DNA of 64,000 bases from Ferrithrix thermotolerans DSM 19514. GTDB taxonomy: Bacteria; Actinomycetota; Acidimicrobiia; Acidimicrobiales; CAIXPF01. How positions within the stretch are numbered: position 1 is the first letter of the stretch; each line of letters opens with the position of its first letter. A program made the translations under genes and the position numbers. This document shows positions 17,760 through 26,010 of the stretch, one piece after another. Below the pieces are notes generated by a model. That model searched no databases and was not told the DNA's origin. It saw nothing but the letters and a program-made list of their open reading frames with translations. Where the stretch lies: NCBI GenBank assembly GCA_945906305.1, contig CAMDQT010000002.1, positions 62,001-126,000 of the forward strand, written 5' to 3'.

Positions 17760-18551
17760 GTGGAGGTCAAGGAGTTTCTCCGTCTCGAACCGACTGAGAG
17801 CGCCGAGCACTGGCGACTGGCGATCTGGGAGGGCATCTGCGGAGGCCGGGGAGCGCTGTACGGTGGCTGCGGTCTGGCCGCGGTCATCGAGGTCGCCGAG
17901 GCCGCCACGGGGCGGCCTGCCACCTGGGCGGCCTGCCAGTTTGTCCGCGGGGCGGAGATGCCCGAGGTGCTCGACGTGCGCTACGAGAACCTCGCCACCG
18001 GGCGGCGGGTATCTCAGGGGCGGGTCACCGCCACCGTCGATGGCGAGATCATGCTGAGCGCCCTCGTGGCGCTCGGTACCCGCGAGTTCCCCATCGAGGG
18101 CCAGTGGGGGTCTCCGCCGCCCGCCAACCTGCCGCGGGCGTTGGCGTGCCCACCGAGGCGAATGCCCGAAGGTCGTCGAGGCGGGGTGCGGGAACGCATC
18201 GATGAGCGGGTGGCCAGTGGCGACGCCGATGGTGCGATCCGAGCGATCGATGGGCGCAGCCAGTTGTGGGCCACCCTGCCCGGAGGGGTGCCGGCCAGTG
18301 CCGCCGCGCTGGCCGTGCTCGGCGACGCCGTATCGGCCGGGGTCGACGGGTTGTACACCGACGACGTGCGGGCCCGCAGCATCGACAACAGCATCCGCAT
18401 CGTCGCCCCGCGGGCCTGCGATTGGGTGCTGCTCGACATTCAGGTGGACGGCGCCGCCCTCGGTCTGGCCCACGGTACGGTGCGGATGTTCACCCCCGAC
18501 GGCCATCTGTTGGCGGTGGCCAGCCAGTCTGGTCTCGTCGGCAACCGCTGA
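17760..18551 (+). CDS. TesB-like acyl-CoA thioesterase
   Basis: A 263-residue double-hotdog protein of the acyl-CoA thioesterase II type. The first module includes GICGGRGALYGGCGLAAVIEVAE, and the second ends with LGLAHGTVRMFTPDGHLLAVASQSGL, which closely follows the family's C-terminal G-x-x-f...G.L.A...Q motif. It would hydrolyse acyl-CoA to free acid and CoA, either to release CoA or to end a degradation pathway. The GTG start is 9 nt after GAGG. Its operon partner is the preceding alpha/beta hydrolase. Confidence 0.8.
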   Translation: MEVKEFLRLEPTESAEHWRLAIWEGICGGRGALYGGCGLAAVIEVAEAATGRPATWAACQFVRGAEMPEVLDVRYENLATGRRVSQGRVTATVDGEIMLSALVALGTREFPIEGQWGSPPPANLPRALACPPRRMPEGRRGGVRERIDERVASGDADGAIRAIDGRSQLWATLPGGVPASAAALAVLGDAVSAGVDGLYTDDVRARSIDNSIRIVAPRACDWVLLDIQVDGAALGLAHGTVRMFTPDGHLLAVASQSGLVGNR

Positions 18552-18579
18552 GGGCCATCAACGCGTGGCGGCATGGCCC
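18552..18579. terminator. Inverted repeat between convergent genes
   Basis: GGGCCAT and ATGGCCC pair across a 14-nt loop in the 47-bp gap between the thioesterase and kup stops. It could terminate from both sides, but no T tract is present. Confidence 0.35.
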
Positions 18580-18598
18580 GCGCGGCAGAAGCGCTCGG

Positions 18599-20539
18599 TC
18601 AGATCTCCACGGTCGTGCCGACCTCGAAAACCCGCGACGCGGGCAGGCTGAAAAACCTCGCCGCGCTGGCCGCCGTGCGGTTTTGCATCACGAAAATCTG
18701 TTCGCGCAGCGGGTGCATAGCGCGGTTCGACGTGACCACGATGGTCTCCCGACCGAGGAAGTAGGTCAGGTCATCCGCTTCGAGGTGCAACCCCTGCTCG
18801 GTGGAGGCAGTGGCGAGCGCGGCGAGCGCAGCGGGCACATCGGGGTTGTCCATGAACCCGAAGGTGAGTTCGACCTGCCAGATGCCGGGACCGACCTTGT
18901 GCAGGGTGCTCCGGCGATCGGGCGAAATGGTCGGCTGATCGGCAGTGATGACGTAGAGCAGAAGAACCGTTTCGTGCAGCACCTTGTTGTGGCGCACATT
19001 TTCCAAAAGGGCGGGTGGTGTTGATCCTGTGTCCTTGAAGAGGAAGACGGAGACGCCTGGAACGCGTTCCCACGGTAGGTCGGGGAGAGCATCAACGAAC
19101 GCACTGACCGGGGTTTCGCCGCGCTGGATAACGGAGGCAACGGCCCTTCTCCCGGTACGCCAGGTGGTCATAAGGGTGAACTGGCCGAGCCCGATCGCCA
19201 GTGCGAACCAGCCCCCATGAGGGATCTTGGTGATCTGTGCCGCGAAGAAGCCCAGGTCGATGACCAGTAGCGGCAGCCCGAGGCCGAAGGCCTTGGCCCT
19301 CGACCACTGCCAGCGGTGCCGCGCCACGCCGATGAACAAAAGCGTCGTGATGGCCATGGTCATGGTCACCGCGATGCCATAGGCCGCGGCAAGGTTGCCG
19401 GAGGTGCGAAAGCCCACCACCAGCCCGATGCAACTCGCCATGAGCAGCCAGTTCACCGCCGGCACGTACACCTGGCCCCGATTTCCGGCGGAGGTGTGGT
19501 GCACCTTCACCCGGGGGAGGTAGTCGAGCTGCATGGCCTGCACGGTCATGGAGAACGCGCCGGAGATGAGCGCTTGTGAGGCGATGACGGTGGCGGCCGT
19601 CGCCAGCAGTACCAACGGCCAGGTGGCCCACTGCGGGGCGAGGTTGAAGAACGGGCTGTCGATGGCCTCGGGGTTTTCCAAAAGCAGTGCACCCTGGCCC
19701 AGATAGTTCAGCACCAGGGCTGGAAATACGAGGCTGAACCAGCTGATCCTTATCGGTGACCGGCCGAAGTGACCCATGTCGGCATACAGCGCCTCGCCGC
19801 CGGTCACCACCAGGAAAATGGAACCAAGGGCCAGGAACCCTTTGAATCCGTACACCCGGAACAGGTCGATGGTGTAAATGGGGTTGAGGGCCCGCAGGAT
19901 GTCAGGGTTGGCGACAATTTTTTGTAGCCCGAGCAGCGCCAGCACCGCGAACCAGACCACCATGATCGGTCCGAAAACCCGACCGATGCCCGCGGTGCCG
20001 CGCCGTTGCACCAGGAACAGCGCGGCGAGGATCGTCACCGACAGCGGGATGATCCACGGGTGCAACGAGGGTGCAGCCACTTCGAGACCCTCCACCGCGC
20101 TGAGCACCGAGATGGCCGGGGTGATCATGCCGTCGCCGTAGAGCAGGGCGGTGCCGAAGATGCCCAGCGTGGTCATCACGAGCAGCGACTTGCTCGGCAC
20201 GCTCCGACCGAGCAGCGCCGTCAACGCCAGGATGCCGCCCTCGCCCTTGTTGTCCGCCCGCATGACCAGTGCCAGGTATTTGATCGAGATGATGATGATC
20301 AGCGACCACACCACCAGCGAGCAGGCCCCCACGACGCCGACGGGGTTCACCGCCAACTCGTGGCCCTCGAAGGATTCACGAAAGGCATACAGGGGGCTGG
20401 TGCCGATGTCGCCGTAGACGATTCCGAGGGCTCCCATCGACAGCAGGGCCAGGGCCTTGCCCCGAGGCCTGGAGGGAGTCACGTGCTCATCGGTGGGTTC
20501 GATGGGCTCGGGCTCGGTATCTGGGTGGCTGGTTGACAT
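18599..20539 (-). CDS. kup: Kup/Trk-type potassium uptake protein
   Basis: A K+/H+ symporter of the KUP/HAK/KT family, about 646 residues with about 12 membrane helices followed by a cytoplasmic C-terminal domain. The diagnostic segment ALGIVYGDIGTSPLYAF is in the first helix, NKGEGGILALTALL in the next loop, and LYGDGMITPAISVLSAVEGL, YADMGHFG and YLGQGALLL are further family motifs. The Met at 20539 is preceded by ggtgga; the track start is 33 nt upstream and less well supported. The gene is divergent from the MaoC gene and has no potassium-sensing neighbours. Confidence 0.93.
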   Translation of the reverse strand: MSTSHPDTEPEPIEPTDEHVTPSRPRGKALALLSMGALGIVYGDIGTSPLYAFRESFEGHELAVNPVGVVGACSLVVWSLIIIISIKYLALVMRADNKGEGGILALTALLGRSVPSKSLLVMTTLGIFGTALLYGDGMITPAISVLSAVEGLEVAAPSLHPWIIPLSVTILAALFLVQRRGTAGIGRVFGPIMVVWFAVLALLGLQKIVANPDILRALNPIYTIDLFRVYGFKGFLALGSIFLVVTGGEALYADMGHFGRSPIRISWFSLVFPALVLNYLGQGALLLENPEAIDSPFFNLAPQWATWPLVLLATAATVIASQALISGAFSMTVQAMQLDYLPRVKVHHTSAGNRGQVYVPAVNWLLMASCIGLVVGFRTSGNLAAAYGIAVTMTMAITTLLFIGVARHRWQWSRAKAFGLGLPLLVIDLGFFAAQITKIPHGGWFALAIGLGQFTLMTTWRTGRRAVASVIQRGETPVSAFVDALPDLPWERVPGVSVFLFKDTGSTPPALLENVRHNKVLHETVLLLYVITADQPTISPDRRSTLHKVGPGIWQVELTFGFMDNPDVPAALAALATASTEQGLHLEADDLTYFLGRETIVVTSNRAMHPLREQIFVMQNRTAASAARFFSLPASRVFEVGTTVEI

Positions 20540-20625
20540 TCGAGCGTCCACCGTAACGCCTACGGGGTTCATCCACTGAACGCGACGAGGCCTTGGGGTA
20601 GCGGACGGTGCTAGACACGACGCCC

Positions 20626-21090
20626 ATGGCAGGTAAGTATTTCGAAGAGCTTGAGGTCGGCGCGGTGTTCGAACACCAGCCTGGCCGTACCGTCACCGAG
20701 ACCGACAACCTGTTGTTCTCGACCATGTCGATGAACCCGCAGCCCTTGCACGTGGACGCCGAGTTCGCCCGCAACAGCCAGTTCGGCCAGATCCTGGTGA
20801 ACTCGCTGTTCACCCTGGCGGTGGTCATCGGCCTCTCGGTGGGTGAGACCACGATGGGTACCACGGTCGGCAACCTCGGCTTCGACGAGACCCGGTTCCC
20901 CAACCCGGTGTTCATCGGCGACACGATTTACGCCCGTACGGTGGTCAGATCCCGTCGCGAGTCCAAGAGCCGTCCCGACTGGGGCATTGTGACCTTCGAG
21001 CACCAGGGCATGAACCAGCGCGGGGAGGTCGTGTGCAGTTGTGTGCGCAACGGCATGATGCTGCGCAAGCCAGCCGCGAGTGGGGCCTGA
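20626..21090 (+). CDS. MaoC-family dehydratase
   Basis: A single-hotdog MaoC protein of 154 residues (MAGKYFEELEVGAVFEHQPGRTVTETDN). The catalytic region reads MNPQPLHVDAEFARNSQFGQILVNS, which has the R-hydratase-like Asn/His pattern; later motifs are GNLGFDETRFPNPVFIGDTI. It is one nucleotide from the CitE-like lyase gene. This MaoC-CitE pair resembles Rv2499c-Rv2498c of Mycobacterium tuberculosis, linked to itaconyl-CoA/citramalyl-CoA metabolism, and mesaconyl-CoA hydratase-malyl-CoA lyase pairs elsewhere. A hydratase on a C4-C5 branched enoyl-CoA is therefore likely. Start at the second in-frame site (ATG 20626), which matches the family. Confidence 0.82.
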   Translation: MAGKYFEELEVGAVFEHQPGRTVTETDNLLFSTMSMNPQPLHVDAEFARNSQFGQILVNSLFTLAVVIGLSVGETTMGTTVGNLGFDETRFPNPVFIGDTIYARTVVRSRRESKSRPDWGIVTFEHQGMNQRGEVVCSCVRNGMMLRKPAASGA

Positions 21091-21091
21091 C

Positions 21092-21982
21092 ATGACTCGT
21101 GTCCGCCGTTGTGCCCACTTCGTCCCCGGTGCGAACGAAAAGATGCTGGGCAAGGCGCTGGCCACCAACGCCGATGCGCTCGTGTTGGACCTCGAGGATG
21201 CGGTCACGCCGGAGAACAAAGACTCGGCCCGGATCGAGATCTGCCGCTGGCTGGCCGACGTCGACTTCGGACGCCAGGAGCGAATGGTCCGCATCAACCC
21301 CCTCGACACGCCGTGGTTCCGCGCCGACGTCGAGGCGACCATGCTCAACCCGCCGGACTCGTATCTCATTCCCAAGCTGCACGGCCCGGGTGAGGTACGC
21401 CTCATCGACCGGATCATCACCGACCTCGAACGCCAACACGGCCACCCGATAGGCGGCGTCACGTTGGTGGTGTTAGCGACCGAGACGGCGGCGGGCCTGC
21501 TGGCCACCGGCGAAATACCTTGCGTGCCCCGCGTCGATGCGGTCACCTGGGGGGCCGAGGATCTGTCCGCCGCTCTCGGGGCCAAGCGCAACCGTGACGA
21601 CGACGGTCGTTACCTGCCGCTGTTCGAACACGCCAGGACGATGACCCGACTGTCTGCCGCTGCGGCTGGGGTACAGGCGCTGGACACCGTGTTCACCGAT
21701 ATCACCGACCCCGACGGGCTGCGTCGAGATTGCCGTGACAGCGCCGCCATCGGTTACACCGGCAAGATCTCGATCCACCCCAGCCAAATCGACATCATCA
21801 ACGAGGAGTTCACCCCCTCGGCGTCGGACATCGCCGATGCCCGTGAGCTGCTGGCCGAACTCGAGCTGCAGCGAGCCATAGGCAAGATGGCCTTCAGGTT
21901 CAGGGGCAAAATGGTTGATGTTCCGCATTTCACCCAGGCCCAGCGCATCCTGACACTGGCGGACACCTTGGGGGTCGGCTGA
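21092..21982 (+). CDS. CoA ester lyase (CitE/citramalyl- or malyl-CoA lyase-like)
   Basis: A 296-residue TIM-barrel lyase of the HpcH/CitE family, which cleaves hydroxyacyl-CoA esters such as malyl-CoA, beta-methylmalyl-CoA or citramalyl-CoA. Motifs seen: FVPGANEKMLGKAL at the N-terminus (usually PG.....), DALVLDLEDAV binding Mg2+, RINPLDTPW for the CoA substrate, VLATETAAG with the acidic metal ligand and WGAEDLSAALGA. GKISIHPSQIDIINEEF is the usual C-terminal signature. The start ATG directly follows the MaoC stop, so the pair is co-translated. The exact substrate is open. Confidence 0.86.
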   Translation: MTRVRRCAHFVPGANEKMLGKALATNADALVLDLEDAVTPENKDSARIEICRWLADVDFGRQERMVRINPLDTPWFRADVEATMLNPPDSYLIPKLHGPGEVRLIDRIITDLERQHGHPIGGVTLVVLATETAAGLLATGEIPCVPRVDAVTWGAEDLSAALGAKRNRDDDGRYLPLFEHARTMTRLSAAAAGVQALDTVFTDITDPDGLRRDCRDSAAIGYTGKISIHPSQIDIINEEFTPSASDIADARELLAELELQRAIGKMAFRFRGKMVDVPHFTQAQRILTLADTLGVG

Positions 21983-21987
21983 AAGCG

Positions 21988-23439
21988 ATGGGTGACAAAG
22001 CGGTGGGAGTCGCGCCCGTCGCGGTACCCAGACGGGCGTGGAAGGCGCTCGCCGTGGCGAGCGCCGGGTACTCGTTGATGTCGTTCAACACGACATCAAC
22101 CAACCTCGCTTTCGACGACATCTCCAACACCTTTAGCGCCGCCAGCCCCTCGACGCTGTCATGGGTGGCGTCGATGTTTTTCATTGGCCTGGCCAGCCTG
22201 CTGCCGATATCAGGACGATTGGCGGACCGGTTGGGTCGTCGCCGGGTGTTTCGGGTCGGCCTGTTGCTCTTCGCGGTGGGGTCGGCTCTATCGGCTCTCG
22301 CTCCCGTGGCCATCGTGCTGATCCTGGCCCGCTTCGTCACCGCCGCTGGTGGGGCGATGATCGTGCCCGCCTCGCTGGCGGTGATCCTGCCCGAGTTCCC
22401 CCGTGAGCGACACGTCACCGCAGTAGCCACCTGGGCCGCCACCGGCCCCCTCGCGGCGGCGCTTGCTCCGGCCGTGTCGGCCCTGATTTTGGCGGTGACG
22501 ACCTGGCGAGTGCTCTTCGCCATCAGTGTGCCCATCTCGCTGCTGGCCTTCCTAGCCAGCTTCAAGCTGCTGGGAGAATCCAAATCCGAGCGGGTGGGTG
22601 GGACGTTGGACTGGCTCGGTGTCGTGCTCGGCACGGCGAGCATCGCGGCGTTGGTGTACGCCGTCGGCCCGGCGCCCGGCCGCGGTCTGAGTGCACCGTC
22701 GGTGTTGGCTGCGGGCGTGCTTTTCGTGGTGTTGTTGCCGCTGTTCTTGCAGCGCTGCCGGGTGCACCCCGAGCCGCTGCTGAACCTCGACGTGTTCCTG
22801 ATGAAGCCGGTGTGGGTGGCGAACCTGGGCAACTTCCTGCTGAGCCTGGCCGGGCAGGCGCTGTGGTTGTTGTGGCCGCTGTACTTCAGCCGGATCTGGA
22901 ACTACTCCCAAGTGCAAACAGGTCTCGCGCTACTGCCCGGACCGATCCTGTCGGGCATTGTGACCACGGCCGGCGGGCGGTTGTCGGTCCGCTACGGCCA
23001 TGAGGTGCTCGTGCGCTGGGGGCCGTTGGTGCATCTGATGGCGTTGGCGTGGCCGTTGGCCTTCTTGACTGCGACGCCGAACTATTGGCTGTGCGTTGCG
23101 CCCGCGATTGCGTTCTCTGGCGCCGGATGGGCCCTGACATCGCCTCCGCTCAACAGCGGCGTACTCAGCAGGGTCGGCCCAGATTATTACGGCGAGGTCA
23201 ATGCCTCGTTCAACACGGTGCGAAATGTGGCCGCCGCGCTCGGGGTGGCCATTGGGGTGGCCATCGTCGGCAAGTCGTCGGGGCCCGCTGCGGTCGCCGC
23301 CTACGACCGGGCCTTCTGGGCCTGCGTGCTGTGCGGACTGGCATGCTGGTTTGTGCTGTTCTTTCTCTACCCACGACGTTCGAGCGGCTCGGCCCCGCCG
23401 GTCTTGCCCGTCGTCAAACCTGACAGGAGTGTGCGATGA
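21988..23439 (+). CDS. MFS transporter (DHA2-like, about 14 helices)
   Basis: A major facilitator superfamily protein of 483 residues. The cytoplasmic loop 2-3 motif is SGRLADRLGRRRVF, followed by a helix ending ARFVTAAGGAMIVPASLAVILPEFP, typical of the 14-helix DHA2 exporters. The gene starts five bases after the lyase stop and its stop overlaps the racemase start (ATGA), so it belongs to the same operon. It could import or export an organic acid handled by these enzymes, although DHA2 proteins are most often exporters. Substrate unproven. Confidence 0.85.
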   Translation: MGDKAVGVAPVAVPRRAWKALAVASAGYSLMSFNTTSTNLAFDDISNTFSAASPSTLSWVASMFFIGLASLLPISGRLADRLGRRRVFRVGLLLFAVGSALSALAPVAIVLILARFVTAAGGAMIVPASLAVILPEFPRERHVTAVATWAATGPLAAALAPAVSALILAVTTWRVLFAISVPISLLAFLASFKLLGESKSERVGGTLDWLGVVLGTASIAALVYAVGPAPGRGLSAPSVLAAGVLFVVLLPLFLQRCRVHPEPLLNLDVFLMKPVWVANLGNFLLSLAGQALWLLWPLYFSRIWNYSQVQTGLALLPGPILSGIVTTAGGRLSVRYGHEVLVRWGPLVHLMALAWPLAFLTATPNYWLCVAPAIAFSGAGWALTSPPLNSGVLSRVGPDYYGEVNASFNTVRNVAAALGVAIGVAIVGKSSGPAAVAAYDRAFWACVLCGLACWFVLFFLYPRRSSGSAPPVLPVVKPDRSVR

Positions 23440-24578
23440 GCGGTCCGTTGACCGGTTACACCGTGGTCGAACTGCAGGGGATCGGGCCCGGCCCGTTTTG
23501 CGGCATGGTGCTCGCGGACTTGGGGGCGGAGGTGATCCGGATCGACCGCGCCGAGCGCGTGCCCGATGAGGCGCCGCGCCGCCCACCGCTGGACGTTCTC
23601 GCCCGCGGCCGCAAGTCCCTCGCGGTCGATCTCAAAGACCCCGAGGCTGTCGAGACCGTGCTGCGCATCGTCGCTGGTGCCGACGCGCTCATTGAGGGCT
23701 TCCGCCCCGGCGTCATGGAACGTCTCGGGCTCGGTCCCGAGGTGTGCCTGGCTCGTAATCCGCGTTTGGTGTACGGCCGCATGACCGGATGGGGCCAGGA
23801 AGGGCCGTACGCTCAGATGGCCGGCCACGATATCAACTACATCGCGCTGGCGGGGTGCTTGGCCCACATCGGCCGCCCGGGCGAGGCGCCGGTACCGCCG
23901 CTGAATCTGGCGGGCGACTTCGGTGGTGGCGGCATGTTGCTCGCCGTTGGGGTCATGGCGGGTTTGTTGGAGACCGCCAAGTCAGGCCAGGGTCAGGTCG
24001 TCGACGCGGCGATGGTCGATGGTGCGGCATTGCTCATGGCCTCATTTCACGGCATGGCTGCAATTGGTCGACTTGAGCCGCGTGGCCAGAACCGACTCGA
24101 CGGCGGCGCCCACTTCTACGATGCCTACGAATGCGCCGACGGCGAGTATGTCTCCATCGGCTCGATCGAGCCGCAGTTCTACGCCGAGTTGCGCCAACTC
24201 GCTGGTCTCCGTGACAGCAAGTGGGACGCGCAACTCGACGGCGGCGCCTGGCCCGATCTCAAAGCGGAGATTGCCGCCGTGTTCCGGACCAAGACCCGCG
24301 AAGAATGGTGCGCCATCATGGAGGGCTCCGACGTGTGTTTCGCCCCGGTGTTGACCATCACCGAGGCTTGGCAACACCCTCACAACGTGGCCCGAAACTC
24401 CTTCGTCGAGGTCGCCGGCATTCGTCAGCCGGCCCCGGCGCCTCGCTTCAGCCGGACCCCGGGCGACATCGAAGGCCCTGCCGCCCATCCCGGTCAGCAC
24501 AGTCACGAAGTGCTCACCCGTTTCGGCTTTTCCGAGACCGAGGTGGAAAATTTGCGCCAGTCAGGCGCGGTTCGCTGA
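23436..24578 (+). CDS. Alpha-methylacyl-CoA racemase (CaiB/BaiF family)
   Basis: A 380-residue family III CoA-transferase-fold protein that reads as an alpha-methylacyl-CoA racemase rather than a transferase. ELQGIGPGPFCGMVLADLGAEVIRIDR, GWGQEGPYAQMAGHDINYIAL and PPLNLAGDFGGGGMLLAVGV match the AMACR/MCR subgroup, including the catalytic His-Asp (GHDINY) and Asp (GDFGGG). It would interconvert R- and S-2-methylacyl-CoA so that branched chains can enter beta-oxidation. The ATG overlaps the transporter stop by 4 nt. It is the last gene of the MaoC-lyase-MFS operon. Confidence 0.88.
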   Translation: MSGPLTGYTVVELQGIGPGPFCGMVLADLGAEVIRIDRAERVPDEAPRRPPLDVLARGRKSLAVDLKDPEAVETVLRIVAGADALIEGFRPGVMERLGLGPEVCLARNPRLVYGRMTGWGQEGPYAQMAGHDINYIALAGCLAHIGRPGEAPVPPLNLAGDFGGGGMLLAVGVMAGLLETAKSGQGQVVDAAMVDGAALLMASFHGMAAIGRLEPRGQNRLDGGAHFYDAYECADGEYVSIGSIEPQFYAELRQLAGLRDSKWDAQLDGGAWPDLKAEIAAVFRTKTREEWCAIMEGSDVCFAPVLTITEAWQHPHNVARNSFVEVAGIRQPAPAPRFSRTPGDIEGPAAHPGQHSHEVLTRFGFSETEVENLRQSGAVR

Positions 24579-24585
24579 ACGCGCC

Positions 24586-24620
24586 GCGGGGTGGTCTTGG
24601 CCCCGGGCGGAAAACCCCGC
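24586..24620 (+). terminator. Hairpin after the racemase gene
   Basis: GCGGGGT pairs with ACCCCGC across a 21-nt GC-rich loop, just after the racemase stop. A TAGATT hexamer at 24653 then offers a -10 for the following dioxygenase gene. Confidence 0.3.
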
Positions 24621-24704
24621 AACGCGGTGTAGGCGGCCGCGATTCCTGGCGGGTAGATTCACCTTCGCCGCCACGCCGCGCCCGTCACAACTCCGGGAGA
24701 CGCC

Positions 24705-25613
24705 ATGACCATGACCGACCGGGACGTCCTCGCCGGGCTAGCCGTGACCCGGCTCACCCCGGCCCTGGGCGCAGAGGTCCGAGGCGTATCGCTCGCTACG
24801 GCCACCGAGGAACTTGCGGTGGCAGTGCGCGCCTTGCTCACCGAACATCTGGTGCTGTTCTTTCCCGATCAGCATCTTGATCTCGCTCAGCACGTAGCAT
24901 TCGGCCGGTTTTTCGGCCCTTTGGAGCAGCACCCGCACCTCAAAAACGCCTATTTGGACCATCCCGAGGTGTTCGAACTCGCGGCTTCCAAAGGTGGCAT
25001 CGCCGACGAGTGGCACACCGACCTGACCTTCCTCCAACAACCGTCGGTGATGTCCATACTGAACATGGTGCGTTGCGCCGATGCTGGTGGAGACACCCTG
25101 TGGACCAGCCTCGAGGCCGCCTACGACGGGCTGTCCCCGGCCCTGCAGGAGCTTTGCGAAGGCCTCTCCGCCTTGCACGATGCCACCGCGCACGGTCGGC
25201 CCGAGGCGTCGGCCCTTCATCCGGTGGTCCGGGTGCACCCCCTGACCGGGCGCAAATCGCTCTATGTCAACGAGCATTTCACCCGACGCCTGGTGGAGTT
25301 GACCCACGCCGAGAGCGACATGTTGTTGGGCTATCTCACCCGCTGGGTGACCAATCCGCGCTTCAGTGTCCGCCACCATTGGACCCAGGGCACCATCGCC
25401 ATGTGGGACAACCGTTGCACCCAGCACTGCGTGGTAAACGACTTCGGCGGCGAGCGCATCATTCAGCGGGTCACCATCATGGGCGACACAGTGGAGGGCC
25501 TCGGGCCGCGATGGGCGCCGCACACCGCCCGGCGTGGGGCGCTCACCTACCACGATCACCAGCTCAAGGCGGCCTTACGGGAGCGTTCCCGTGCCGCTCA
25601 GGCCGAGCGCTGA
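24705..25613 (+). CDS. TauD/TfdA-family 2-oxoglutarate dioxygenase
   Basis: A 302-residue non-heme Fe(II)/2-oxoglutarate dioxygenase. The metal-binding HxD motif is in DEWHTDLTFLQQPSV, and the distal His is in WDNRCTQHCVVND, followed by the Arg-containing GGERIIQRVTIMGD that binds 2-oxoglutarate. LVLFFPDQHL and GRFFGPLEQHPHL are further family features. It would hydroxylate, and possibly cleave, an organic acid, sulfonate or ether substrate. A gggag ribosome site precedes the ATG. It leads a three-gene cluster with a cupin and an MFS transporter. Confidence 0.88.
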   Translation: MTMTDRDVLAGLAVTRLTPALGAEVRGVSLATATEELAVAVRALLTEHLVLFFPDQHLDLAQHVAFGRFFGPLEQHPHLKNAYLDHPEVFELAASKGGIADEWHTDLTFLQQPSVMSILNMVRCADAGGDTLWTSLEAAYDGLSPALQELCEGLSALHDATAHGRPEASALHPVVRVHPLTGRKSLYVNEHFTRRLVELTHAESDMLLGYLTRWVTNPRFSVRHHWTQGTIAMWDNRCTQHCVVNDFGGERIIQRVTIMGDTVEGLGPRWAPHTARRGALTYHDHQLKAALRERSRAAQAER

Positions 25614-25616
25614 AGG

Positions 25617-25997
25617 GTGCGGGTCACCCGTATCTACAGCGGCGATGACGGCGAGTCGCACTTCGAGGAACTTGAACTGCCGATGACGGAACGGCCGTAT
25701 GGGTTCATCACCGAATGGTTGCCGGTGACCTCGATGGCCTACCGGGAGAACCATCGGGGCCAAGACCTCACTTACCACGTGGCGCCCCGCCGCCAGCTCG
25801 TCGTGAACCTGTTCGGGGCCGTGGAGATCGAGACCGGTCGGGGCGAAATCCGCCGCTTCGGGCCCGGTGACATCCTTTTCGCCGACGACACCACCGGCCG
25901 GGGTCATATCTCGCGCGATGTCGAGGGTCCGCGGCGCAATCTGTTCCTGCCCTTGCCTGATGATCTCGACATCTCCCCCTGGAGGGTCGGTCCTTGA
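25617..25997 (+). CDS. Cupin-like protein
   Basis: A 126-residue single-domain protein with cupin features: LTYHVAPRRQLVVNLFGAVEIETGRGEIRRFGPGDILFADDTTGRGHIS. The G(x)5-7PxG pattern (RRFGPGDILFADD) and the final His are visible, but the first HxH motif is not complete, so metal binding is uncertain. The GTG start is four bases after the dioxygenase stop, and the stop lies 13 nt before the transporter ATG, indicating one operon. It may be an isomerase, a dioxygenase partner or a ligand sensor; no function can be assigned. Confidence 0.72.
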   Translation: MRVTRIYSGDDGESHFEELELPMTERPYGFITEWLPVTSMAYRENHRGQDLTYHVAPRRQLVVNLFGAVEIETGRGEIRRFGPGDILFADDTTGRGHISRDVEGPRRNLFLPLPDDLDISPWRVGP

Positions 25998-26010
25998 GCG
26001 TCGTGGCGCG

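Noticed and set aside
16839-18506. 555-residue minus-strand ORF
   Set aside because: It is antisense to the alpha/beta hydrolase and thioesterase genes, both with clear catalytic motifs, and its composition (His/Gly/Pro-rich) is that of a shadow frame.
23436-24578. Itaconate or succinate CoA-transferase as the function of this CaiB/BaiF gene
   Set aside because: The GHDINY and GDFGGG segments match alpha-methylacyl-CoA racemase, so I assigned a racemase instead.
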